A model generated the notes under the pieces. It saw only the letters and a program-made list of their open reading frames with translations. It was not told the DNA's origin and ran no database searches. Shown piece by piece: positions 1 to 5,772 of a stretch of 5,816 nt of DNA (positions within the stretch are counted from its first letter, which is position 1; each line of letters opens with the position of its first letter). The translations under genes were made by a program, and so were the position numbers. Origin of the DNA: Armatimonadota bacterium (lineage in GTDB: Bacteria > Armatimonadota > SYMT01); NCBI GenBank assembly GCA_020696885.1, contig JAJFMS010000336.1, forward strand, positions 1 through 5,816, given 5' to 3'.

Positions 1-1
1 A

Positions 2-433
2 GCTGCTCTGCTGGTCGGGCTGGCGGTGCCGGCCTGGGCGCTGGCCGGCAGCCTGGACCGTCCCGGCATCGCGTTCGCCGGCAGCTACCCGGCTGCGGCG
101 CGCGAGAAGGTGATGGCGGTCCTCGACCGGAAGGACGCGAAGTTCGTTGACGGTAATTTCGTCAACGCGTGGACGTCGCTCCGCTACCGGGGAGATGTTC
201 GCGCCGCGAACATGTTCGTGGGGGAGCTGGCGGGCTGCCCGGGGGTTACCGTCTCCGTCAGCTTGAAGCGCCTTCCCGAAGATTGCGATTGGCGCGTGGG
301 CCATGACGCACACACAAACCGGTTCCAGATAGAGGTGAACCTGGCCTCGCCGCGATTGGAGCTAGAAGAGCTCGTCATCCCGGCCACCAAAGGCCCGGAG
401 CTCCCGGCTCCCGCGCCGCCGAACCCCGGTTAG
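2..433 (+). CDS. Secreted hypothetical protein, 5'-partial
   Basis: The gene's 5' end lies outside the window: the frame is open from base 2 and encodes AALLVGLAVPAWALA followed by GSLDRPG, the hydrophobic core and Ala-x-Ala cleavage site of a Sec signal peptide. Cleavage would fall after about base 46. The GTG at 26 lies inside the hydrophobic core and is not a believable start. About 129 mature residues follow, soluble and mixed alpha/beta in character. Two cysteines (in AGCPG and EDCDW) could form a disulfide after export. The C-terminus is a Pro/Ala-rich tail (ELPAPAPPNPG) that is probably flexible. I do not recognise the family; no enzyme motif or lipobox is visible. The gene ends 227 bp from the convergent Fe-S carrier gene and has a likely terminator just downstream. 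Export is well supported; function is unknown. Confidence 0.75.
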   Translation, partial: AALLVGLAVPAWALAGSLDRPGIAFAGSYPAAAREKVMAVLDRKDAKFVDGNFVNAWTSLRYRGDVRAANMFVGELAGCPGVTVSVSLKRLPEDCDWRVGHDAHTNRFQIEVNLASPRLELEELVIPATKGPELPAPAPPNPG

Positions 434-453
434 CGCTCGCTCCGTCGATCCAC

Positions 454-490
454 GGCCCTTCTCCATCCAATAGGAATGGCGGGGGCCTTT
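454..490 (+). terminator. Probable Rho-independent terminator of the secreted-protein gene
   Basis: An interrupted hairpin starts 21 bases after the TAG stop. The outer stem GGCCC (454-458) pairs with GGGCC (483-487), and an inner stem CCATCC pairs with GGAATGG (one bulged A) around an AATA loop. A short T run (488-490) follows. The position and the GC-rich stem plus T residues fit a terminator, but the T tract is only three bases, so termination may be weak. Confidence 0.45.
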
Positions 491-543
491 GGGCGTCAGG
501 GTGGGTCTGATCTTCCGCTAAGCATCATCATCCCCTCCGCCTC

Positions 544-581
544 ACGGCCCCTCTCCACTGCAAATGGGGAGGGGTGGCCGT
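544..581. repeat. REP-like intergenic hairpin between convergent genes
   Basis: An imperfect palindrome: ACGGCC (544-549) pairs with GGCCGT (576-581), and CCTCTCCA (550-557) pairs with TGGGGAGG (565-572) with one G.U-type position. A 3-base bulge and a CTGCAAA loop complete it. The style, a CCCCTCTCC arm mirrored by GGGGAGGGG and followed by a G-rich GGCCGGGGTGGGGCC stretch, resembles the dispersed intergenic hairpins found in many copies in environmental GC-rich genomes. It sits where two converging transcripts end, so it could also act as a bidirectional terminator or mRNA-end stabiliser. There is no T tract on either side. Confidence 0.5.
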
Positions 582-660
582 AGGCCGGGGTGGGGCCGGT
601 CGGTGAAATCACAGAAGAAATCGCTGGCCCCCTTCTTTACGTTGTCGTGATCTTGAGTTA

Positions 661-1086
661 CTAGCTGCCGCAGCAGCCGCTGCCACAACCACCGCTCCCG
701 CAGCCGCCACCGGAGGCCGGGGCCTCTTCGCCTTCAGCAGCCTTGAACGAGCTGCCGCACCCACAGGTGGAGGCGGCGTTCGGGTTGTCCACCTTGAAGC
801 CCTGGCCGAGCAGCGCGTCATCGACGTAGTCAACGTTGGCGCCGCGGAGGTAGGGGAGGCTCATCGAGTCCACGAAGACCTTCAGGCCGCCGTAATCCAT
901 CACCTCGTCGTCCGGGCCGGACTCGGTGTCCAGCGTCATGCCGTATTTGAACCCGGAGCAGCCGCCGCCCGCGATGTAAATTCGCAGTCCAGCATCAGCC
1001 TGCTCCTGGGACTGGAGGATCTCCTTCACCTTCGCAATCGCCGCGTCAGTGAGGTTGACCGTCGGCTTGTTGATCACGTTGAACAT
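661..1086 (-). CDS. erpA: A-type iron-sulfur cluster carrier (ErpA/IscA family) with Cys-rich tail
   Basis: A 141-residue cytoplasmic protein that would bind an Fe-S cluster and pass it to apo-enzymes. The HesB/IscA fold spans about residues 8-115. The three conserved cluster-ligand cysteines are present: Cys43 in GGGCSGFKYG, and Cys108 and Cys110 in STCGCGSSF. The motifs YIAGGGCSGF, VDSMSLPYL and NPNAASTCGCGSSF are closest to ErpA among A-type carriers, but IscA or SufA naming cannot be excluded. The usual family ends soon after SSF. Here about 27 residues follow: an acidic linker, then GGGCGSGGCGSGCCGS with four extra cysteines (129, 134, 138, 139). The ATG at 1086 is chosen because AAAGGAAG lies 7 bases upstream and a promoter lies just beyond. 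The open frame to 1356 runs through the promoter and repeat and is not coding. The stop is a tandem TAG-TAA. lipA, an Fe-S enzyme, is the next gene upstream. Confidence 0.93.
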   Translation of the reverse strand: MFNVINKPTVNLTDAAIAKVKEILQSQEQADAGLRIYIAGGGCSGFKYGMTLDTESGPDDEVMDYGGLKVFVDSMSLPYLRGANVDYVDDALLGQGFKVDNPNAASTCGCGSSFKAAEGEEAPASGGGCGSGGCGSGCCGS

Positions 1087-1123
1087 TCCAATGCTTCCTT
1101 TCGACCACCCGTAACTGCTGAGT

Positions 1124-1153
1124 ATTATACCTTGCCGCACGGAACGGCGTAAA
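1124..1153 (-). promoter_or_regulatory. Sigma70-type promoter for the Fe-S carrier gene
   Basis: On the minus strand a perfect TATAAT (1129-1124) is preceded, after an 18-base spacer, by TTTACG (1153-1148), which matches four of six positions of the -35 consensus TTGACA. Initiation would fall near 1117, giving a leader of about 30 bases that contains the AAAGGAAG ribosome-binding site (1101-1094). It is the best-formed promoter I found in this window. It implies that the carrier can be expressed independently of the lipA operon. I see no convincing IscR-type or Fur-type operator, but I cannot score one by eye. Confidence 0.7.
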
Positions 1154-1210
1154 CATTCGAGGACACGGCTGACGGGGCGCCTTCCGGCCTGGCGAGGTAA
1201 TACTAGAATC

Positions 1211-1448
1211 AACCGCAGAGACGCAAGCCTGCCCGTATGGGAGAACGCGGAGAGGGATCCGGGAGAGTTTTGACGCTGTAGGACAGTAATGCGCAGCGGC
1301 CGCAATCTGACCCTAGCCCCTATCGGCGGCAGCGCGCGAGGTTTCCCCCTCGCCAATTCCTATCCGATCAATCCTGTTATCCTGTCCAAAACTCTCTCGG
1401 TATCCTCTCTGCGTCCTCCCATACGGGCAGGCTTGCGTCTCTGCGGTT
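1211..1448. repeat. Long inverted repeat element, 62-bp arms around a 114-bp centre
   Basis: The left arm 1211-1272 is the reverse complement of the right arm 1387-1448. By base-by-base comparison 56 of 62 positions match without gaps, and the outer 33 are perfect. The arm begins AACCGCAGAGACGCAAGCCT and ends in GAGAGTTTTG. A short GGACAG/CTGTCC match extends the symmetry inward, offset by nine bases on the left. The centre holds a small hairpin (GCGAGG 1336-1341 with CCTCGC 1348-1353) and CCTGTTATCCTGTCC. It codes for nothing believable and lies wholly between the lipA stop and the erpA promoter. No clear target-site duplication is visible. It could be a MITE-like or dispersed repeat; transcribed from lipA it would fold into a very long stem. 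Confidence 0.85.
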
Positions 1449-1471
1449 AAGTCCTAAATCACGCTGCCAGG

Positions 1472-2404
1472 CTATTTCGGCACCTGCTCGTCCGCGTGGT
1501 AGGAGCTTCGCACCAGCGGTCCGCTTTCTACGTGCTTGAACCCCATCTGGAGGCCGTCTTCCTTGAGCTGGCGGAACTCGTCCGGGGTGACGTAGCGGAT
1601 CAACGGGATGTGCTTGGCGGAGGGGCGGAGGTACTGCCCCAGCGTAAGCACGTCGCAGTCCACGTCTCGCAGGTGGCGCATCGCCACGCGCGTCTCGTCC
1701 AGCTCTTCGCCCACGCCCAGCATCATCCCGCTCTTGGTGACGATGGTGGGGTCCATCTCCCGCACGCGCCGGAGGAGCTCCATGGAGCGCCAGTACTTCG
1801 CCTGCGGACGCACGATCTTGTAGAGCCGCTCGATGCTCTCCACATTGTGGTTCAGGATGTCCGGCCTGGCCTCCACCACGGCGGCCAACGCGTCCCAGTT
1901 CCCCTCGAAGTCCGGGATCAGCACCTCGATGCCGGTTTCCGGGCAGCGCCGGCGGATGGCGCGGATCGTCTCGGCGAAGATCTCCGCGCCGCCATCGTCC
2001 AGCTCGTCCCGGTTGACCGAGGTGATCACCGCGAACCGCAAGCCCAGGTATTCCACCGCCTCGGCCACTCGCTCCGGCTCTTCGCGGTCCAGCTTGAGCG
2101 GGCGCCCGGTCTTGATGGCGCAGAAGCCGCAGGCCCGGGTGCAGATGTCGCCCAGGATCATGAAAGTGGCCGCGCGGCGCTCCCAGCACTCCCCGATGTT
2201 GGGGCAGCGGGCGCTCTGGCACACCGTGTGCAGGCGCATGTCATCCACCAGCCGGGTGAGATCCTGAAAGTTCGGCCCGAACGGGGCGCGCACACGCAGC
2301 CAGTCCGGCCGGGCCGGAGCGGATTCCACCAGCGGGCCGCCGATGCGGACTTCTCCACGGGTCCCACAGCCGCCGCGCGGCTGCAGGACGGGAAGCTCGT
2401 TCAT
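1472..2404 (-). CDS. lipA: Lipoyl synthase LipA (radical SAM)
   Basis: A 310-residue cytoplasmic enzyme that inserts two sulfur atoms at C6 and C8 of octanoyl groups on lipoyl domains of 2-oxoacid dehydrogenases and glycine cleavage H protein, using S-adenosylmethionine. Both clusters are visible: auxiliary-cluster cysteines 62, 67 and 73 ([12 protein letters not shown], the LipA-specific C-x4-C-x5-C) and radical-SAM cysteines 88, 92 and 95 (CTRACGFC). The C-terminal RSSY motif (299-302), whose serine ligates the auxiliary cluster in the family, is intact. [10 protein letters not shown] (32-41) is the normal N-terminal family signature; the preceding roughly 30 residues are variable. Length is normal. 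The ATG overlaps the upstream SDR stop as ATGA, with AAAGG about 6 bases before it, so translation is probably coupled. No lipB or lipM is in the window. Confidence 0.97.
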   Translation of the reverse strand: MNELPVLQPRGGCGTRGEVRIGGPLVESAPARPDWLRVRAPFGPNFQDLTRLVDDMRLHTVCQSARCPNIGECWERRAATFMILGDICTRACGFCAIKTGRPLKLDREEPERVAEAVEYLGLRFAVITSVNRDELDDGGAEIFAETIRAIRRRCPETGIEVLIPDFEGNWDALAAVVEARPDILNHNVESIERLYKIVRPQAKYWRSMELLRRVREMDPTIVTKSGMMLGVGEELDETRVAMRHLRDVDCDVLTLGQYLRPSAKHIPLIRYVTPDEFRQLKEDGLQMGFKHVESGPLVRSSYHADEQVPK

Positions 2405-3102
2405 AAAATGCCTTTCGGTGGCGTTACCACCAGTTCGTCCGTGGACATGCCGGCCGGCTGCTCCAGTACCCAGCGGATCGCCGCGGCCACGTCCTCCGCT
2501 CTTAGCATATCGGTTGGATCGAACCCATGCTCAATCTCGTGCCAGAACGGAGTATCGATCGATCCGGGACAGAGGGCGGTGACACGGAGTCCCTGTCCCC
2601 GCACTTCTTCCGCCAGCGCCCGGGTGAGCGCCAGCACGCCCCACTTGCTGGCGCAGTACGCCGAGGCGCCGGGAAACACCGTCTTCGCCGCGATGCTCAG
2701 CACGTTGACGATCCGCCCGCTGCCTTGCGGCAGCATCAGCCGCACCGCCTCCCGGCAGCTCAGGAACGTGCCCACCAGGTTCACGGAGATGATTCGCTCC
2801 CACTCCGCCGCGTCCGCCTCCGCCACCGGCGCGAAGCTCCCGGTGCCCGCGCAGTTGATCACCGCGTCCAGGCTGCCGAGGCCCTCCGCCGCCTGCCGGA
2901 ACGCTCCGTGGAGCTGTGCCTCGTCCGTGACGGCCGCGGGAAGGACCAGCGCCTGCCGCCCGAGTGCCCGGACCTCTGCCGCTACCTCTTCAAGCTGCGC
3001 CGGGGTTCGGGACACCAGGGCCACGTCCCAGCCGTGTTGCGCCAGTTCCAGGGCGGTCGCGCGGCCCAATCCCCGGCCGGCGCCGGTGATCAGCGCGTTC
3101 AT
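2401..3102 (-). CDS. Classical SDR oxidoreductase, candidate pterin (sepiapterin-type) reductase
   Basis: A 233-residue short-chain dehydrogenase/reductase with all classical landmarks: cofactor motif TGAGRGLG (6-13), Arg32 after strand beta-2 (which favours NADPH), NCAG (83-86, variant of NNAG), catalytic Asn108, Ser136, Tyr149 and Lys153 (YCASK), and the [10 protein letters not shown] segment (178-187). It is soluble, of normal length, and would act as a homodimer or tetramer. Substrate cannot be read from sequence; generic SDRs of this type are often labelled 3-oxoacyl-ACP reductase. Because it is overlapped on its upstream side by folE, which follows a PTPS gene, a sepiapterin-reductase-like step making tetrahydrobiopterin from 6-pyruvoyl-tetrahydropterin is my preferred inference. 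The ATG forms ATGA with the folE stop. Its own ribosome-binding site is weak, which suggests coupling. The cofactor-binding and catalytic calls are secure; the substrate is not. Confidence 0.93.
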   Translation of the reverse strand: MNALITGAGRGLGRATALELAQHGWDVALVSRTPAQLEEVAAEVRALGRQALVLPAAVTDEAQLHGAFRQAAEGLGSLDAVINCAGTGSFAPVAEADAAEWERIISVNLVGTFLSCREAVRLMLPQGSGRIVNVLSIAAKTVFPGASAYCASKWGVLALTRALAEEVRGQGLRVTALCPGSIDTPFWHEIEHGFDPTDMLRAEDVAAAIRWVLEQPAGMSTDELVVTPPKGIL

Positions 3103-3665
3103 CGACTACCGTGGCCGCGCAGGAGGTCCATGAACTCCTTCCGGGTGGCCTGGCTATCCCGGAAGGCGCCGAGCACGCAGCTCGTGACCATGCTGGACTG
3201 CTGCTTCTCCACCCCGCGCGACATCATGCAGAGGTGCTTCGCTTCCACCACCACGGCCACGCCGCGGGGCTCGATGGCGTCGTTCAGCGCGTGCGCCACC
3301 TGGTGCGTCAGCCGCTCCTGCACCTGCAGCCGGCGCGAGAACATCTCCACCACCCGCGCGATCTTGCTCAGCCCCAGAATCTTCCCCTGCGGCAGGTAGC
3401 CGACGGTCACGGTGCCGAAGAACGGGACCAGGTGATGCTCGCACAGGCTGTACATCTCGATGTCCCGGACGACCACCATGTCGTCGAACTCTTCGGAGAA
3501 AATTGCCTGGTTGAGGACCGTGTCGACGTCCTGCTGGTAGCCGCGAGTGAAGTCCCGCAGCGCCCTGGCCGCTCGCTCCGGCGTCTTCTGCAGGCCTTCC
3601 CGATCCGGGTCCTCGCCGATCTCCCGCAGGATCTCTCGATACAGCTCGGTCAAACGGTCCGTCAC
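3099..3665 (-). CDS. folE: GTP cyclohydrolase I, type IA
   Basis: A 188-residue enzyme that converts GTP to 7,8-dihydroneopterin triphosphate and formate, the entry step to folate and biopterin. The zinc ligands Cys75 and His78 (SLCEHH) and Cys146 (KHLCMMSRG) are present with the same 71-residue Cys-Cys spacing as the E. coli enzyme. The catalytic histidines 77 and 144 and the QSSMVTS loop (156-162) are intact. The start is GTG at 3665. It overlaps the PTPS stop as GTGA, has AAAGGA about 8 bases upstream, and gives the usual N-terminus ([20 protein letters not shown]). The open frame running upstream to 3983 is antisense-free but overlaps the PTPS gene and lacks family similarity, so it is not used. 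The downstream SDR begins within the folE stop (ATGA). FolE is homodecameric in the family. Confidence 0.97.
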   Translation of the reverse strand: MTDRLTELYREILREIGEDPDREGLQKTPERAARALRDFTRGYQQDVDTVLNQAIFSEEFDDMVVVRDIEMYSLCEHHLVPFFGTVTVGYLPQGKILGLSKIARVVEMFSRRLQVQERLTHQVAHALNDAIEPRGVAVVVEAKHLCMMSRGVEKQQSSMVTSCVLGAFRDSQATRKEFMDLLRGHGSR

Positions 3666-4501
3666 TGGGCGTCCTTTCTCTCGTAGGTGAAGACGTTGCG
3701 CTCGGTCTCCCGGACCGTCACGGCGCGGAGCACTCCGGCCGGCAGCACCGGCTCCAGGCGGTCCCAGATCACCTTGACCAGGTTCTCCGAGGTGGGGTTC
3801 AGGCGGCGGAACTCGTCGATGTCGTAGTTCAGGTGGCGATGATCGTACCGGTCGACCACCTGCTCGTCGACCACCTGGTCCAGGAGCGCGAGGTCGATGA
3901 GGAGTCCGGTGCGAGGGTCCGGCTCGCCGCCCACCGTCACTTCCAGCACGTAGTTGTGACCGTGGCCGTGCGGGTTGTTGCACTTGCCGAAGAGGTCCCG
4001 GTTGTCCGCGTCCGAGAGCGCTTCGCTGTGCAGCCGGTGGGCCGCCGCGAATTCATAGCTGCGTGTCAAGGTCAGCATCAATCCATCCTTGCCCCGGCGG
4101 CAGTCCGCCCAGAGCCGCCGGCTCTCTGCCAGCCGCACCAGGTCCAGCGTCCCCGGCAGGTGCGCCAGTGCCGGCTCCAGACGCTCCCAGGCGATCCGGG
4201 CCAGGACCTCGCAAGCGGGGATCCGGCCCCCGAGCAGCGGGTGCTCCGGCGTCAGGTACTCGCCTTCCAACGGTGCGACCACCTGATCCCGGATGATCGG
4301 CTTCAGCTCCCCGATGTTCACGACCATCCCGCTCTCGGGATCGATCGCGCCACGGAGGGTCACCTCGGCGGTGTAGTCGTGCCCGTGTCCGTTCGGCAGC
4401 GCGCAGAGACCGAACCGCCGCCGGTTCTCCTCGTCGCTCAGGTCGGTCAGGAAGTACCGATGCGCCGCCGAGAACCGGGTCTTGCGCGTCAGCGTCACCA
4501 T
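3662..4501 (-). CDS. Tandem two-domain 6-pyruvoyl-tetrahydropterin synthase homologue
   Basis: A 279-residue protein made of two PTPS domains offset by exactly 141 residues. PTPS converts dihydroneopterin triphosphate, the FolE product, to 6-pyruvoyl-tetrahydropterin. Zinc-binding histidines are present in both halves: His14, 39 and 41, and His155, 180 and 182. So are the catalytic Cys33 and Cys174 and a pterin-anchoring Glu (Glu126; second half in RETERN). The second half has the catalytic Asp220-His221 pair (YDHRHLN). The first half has Glu79-Gly80 (LEGEYL) instead, so it is probably impaired. Cys-x5-HGH spacing (CNNPHGHGH) is that of animal-type PTPS, not the Cys-x3-HGH of QueD. Standard PTPS is about 120-145 residues, so this is a fused duplication. 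The ATG at 4501 has AGGTGAG upstream. It heads the operon and overlaps folE. Automatic labels of 6-carboxytetrahydropterin synthase would probably mislead. Confidence 0.92.
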   Translation of the reverse strand: MVTLTRKTRFSAAHRYFLTDLSDEENRRRFGLCALPNGHGHDYTAEVTLRGAIDPESGMVVNIGELKPIIRDQVVAPLEGEYLTPEHPLLGGRIPACEVLARIAWERLEPALAHLPGTLDLVRLAESRRLWADCRRGKDGLMLTLTRSYEFAAAHRLHSEALSDADNRDLFGKCNNPHGHGHNYVLEVTVGGEPDPRTGLLIDLALLDQVVDEQVVDRYDHRHLNYDIDEFRRLNPTSENLVKVIWDRLEPVLPAGVLRAVTVRETERNVFTYERKDAQ

Positions 4502-4710
4502 GCCGCAGCTCTCACCTCTAGCACCTGCCTTAGCCGGATCGTTCAGCCATTACGGTATATCCGCTTTTCTACCCGATGCGGTTCGAAACACTCCAACCGG
4601 CGCCGATGGGCACTGCCGGTGTTTCACCGCGGCATTCGCCTGTTTGCCAGGAGTCCCGCTGATCCAGCGGGCGGGGTGATCGCCGATCTGCCGCTGGGTC
4701 GCGGGACTCA
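4502..4710. other. Intergenic leader region of the pterin-lipoate operon
   Basis: These 209 bases separate the permease stop from the PTPS start. They must hold the operon promoter if the operon is not read from the permease. The only AT-rich pocket is 4551-4571 (minus strand TAGAAAAGCGGATATACCG). TATACC or TAGAAA could be a -10 box, with TTGGAG (4596-4591) as a poorly spaced -35. None of these is convincing. I see no riboswitch I can name and no believable small gene. Confidence 0.35.
4655..4671. other. Small perfect hairpin downstream of the permease gene
   Basis: CCCGCTG (4655-4661) and CAGCGGG (4665-4671) form a perfect 7-bp stem around a three-base ATC loop, 40 bases after the permease stop on the minus strand. 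There is no T tract after it on that strand, so it is not a standard Rho-independent terminator. It may still pause polymerase, protect the permease mRNA 3' end, or be chance in GC-rich sequence. Confidence 0.35.
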
Positions 4711-5772
4711 TCAACCATGCCGATACGGCTGCGTCAGTGCCGCGGGGGCGGTAGTACGGCCGGAGCGGATTACCAGCGCGCCCAGCGTCGCCAGGTAGGG
4801 GAGGGCCAGCAGGATCACTTCCTCCGGCCGGCCGCGCCCCTGGCTGCTGAGCACCGTGCCGAAGCCCCAGGCCAGGCTGAACACCGCGGCGCCCGCGGCC
4901 ACGCCCCACGGGTTCCACCGGCCGAAGATCACCAGCGCCAGCGCGATGAACCCCTTGCCGGCCGTCATGTTCTCCGCGAACGAGACCACGTGCCCGATGG
5001 CCAGGAAGGCGCCGCCCATCCCGGCCAGCATCGCGCCCAGCACCACGGCTCCCAGTCGCAGGCGCCGCACACTCACCCCGGCCGCCTCCGCCGCCTGCGG
5101 GAACTCGCCCACCGAGCGAAGCTGCAGCCCCAGCCGGGTGCGGTACAGCAAAAACGCCGCAAGCGGCACGCAGAGCAAGGACATATAGACCAGGAAGTTG
5201 CTGCTAAAGAGCGTCTGGCCCAGCACCGGCACGCCGGAGAGTCCGGGCAGTGGCCAGTCGGGCAGCTTCACCCCCAGCAGCCGGGTGGCGCCGCTGGCCG
5301 TGATCCGCTTGGTCAGCGCGAAGTAGGCCGCGCCGGTGCCCCCCAGCGCCAGGAGGTTGAGCGCCGTGCCGGCCACCACCTGGTTGGCGTTGCGATAGAT
5401 GGTAAGCAGCCCGAACAGCCCGCCCAGCGCGGCGGCGGCGCCCATCCCGGCCGCCAGCCCCAGCCAGGCGCACTGCGTGTAGTACGAGACGACCACCGCC
5501 GCCAGGGCTGCCACCAGCATCTCCCCCTCGACGCCGATGTTGAGCACGCCGGCCCGCTCCGCCAGGCACTCGCCCACGCCCGCCAGCAGCAGCGGCACGG
5601 CAAAGGCGATGGAGGCCGAAGCCAGGGTCAGGGCCCAGCCCTCCGGGAGACCCGGCAGCAGGAAGAGTAATGCGGGAGACAACGGGTACTCGCAGGATAG
5701 GTAAGGGAGCCGCTGCAAGTATATCGATCCCGCGCGCGATCTGCCGTCCGCCGCCAGCGAGGTGCTTGCCAA
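4711..5772 (-). CDS. ABC importer permease, nucleoside/simple-sugar (NupQ-like) type; start uncertain
   Basis: An integral inner-membrane protein of the BPD_transp_2 class, one of two permease subunits in importers that bring nucleosides or sugars into the cell. The diagnostic cytoplasmic loop ERAGVLNIGVEGEM (residues 72-85 from the TTG at 5772), the NQVVAGTALNLLALG segment, the GMGGAFLAIG region and the C-terminal APAALTQPYR tail match NupQ/YufQ-like nucleoside permeases. Roughly eight hydrophobic segments are visible. The start is unclear. The frame is open to the window edge with only TTG starts (5772, and 5682 giving 323 residues). The family normally begins shortly before the WALTLASASIAFAVPLLL helix, so 5682 or nearby is more likely than 5772. 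A TATACT -10-like box (5724-5719) supports a downstream start. No ATPase, binding protein or partner permease is in the window; they may lie beyond its right edge. Substrate is inferred only. Confidence 0.85.
   Translation of the reverse strand: MASTSLAADGRSRAGSIYLQRLPYLSCEYPLSPALLFLLPGLPEGWALTLASASIAFAVPLLLAGVGECLAERAGVLNIGVEGEMLVAALAAVVVSYYTQCAWLGLAAGMGAAAALGGLFGLLTIYRNANQVVAGTALNLLALGGTGAAYFALTKRITASGATRLLGVKLPDWPLPGLSGVPVLGQTLFSSNFLVYMSLLCVPLAAFLLYRTRLGLQLRSVGEFPQAAEAAGVSVRRLRLGAVVLGAMLAGMGGAFLAIGHVVSFAENMTAGKGFIALALVIFGRWNPWGVAAGAAVFSLAWGFGTVLSSQGRGRPEEVILLALPYLATLGALVIRSGRTTAPAALTQPYRHG
5719..5724 (-). promoter_or_regulatory. Possible -10 box upstream of the permease
   Basis: Minus-strand TATACT matches five of six positions of the -10 consensus and stands out in GC-rich surroundings. 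No good -35 is found 16-18 bases upstream (CGGCAG at 17). If it is real, the permease start at 5772 is excluded and the TTG at 5682 becomes the better choice. Low confidence. Confidence 0.3.

Noticed and set aside
601..660. Terminator for the Fe-S carrier from the GAAG...CTTC symmetry near 620-645
   Set aside because: The stem is only about five pairs with a large loop and no proper T tract on the minus strand.
1087..1356. 90-codon N-terminal extension of the Fe-S carrier
   Set aside because: It would run through the promoter and one arm of the inverted repeat and matches nothing in the family. The ATG at 1086 has a good ribosome-binding site.
1496..3133. A 545-codon plus-strand open frame antisense to lipA and the SDR gene
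   Set aside because: It mirrors the codon pattern of two intact, motif-bearing genes on the minus strand. Its translation is low-complexity and resembles no protein family; long antisense frames are common in GC-rich genes.
3666..3983. N-terminal extension of FolE, open on the minus strand to 3983
   Set aside because: It overlaps the well-conserved second PTPS domain in another frame. The GTG at 3665 gives the normal FolE start and a coupled overlap.
3662..4501. Naming the PTPS homologue QueD (queuosine pathway)
   Set aside because: Both halves have Cys-x5-HGH spacing rather than the Cys-x3-HGH of QueD, and no queC, queE or queF is nearby. An SDR follows instead.
4566..4600. GGTTCGAA (4580-4587), resembling a tRNA T-loop
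   Set aside because: The flanking bases do not form a five-pair T stem, and no acceptor, D or anticodon arms can be built around it.
4550..4918. 122-codon minus-strand open frame across the permease 3' end and the intergenic gap
   Set aside because: Most of it is an out-of-frame reading of the permease. Its product is Gly/Arg/Pro-rich with no recognisable motif.
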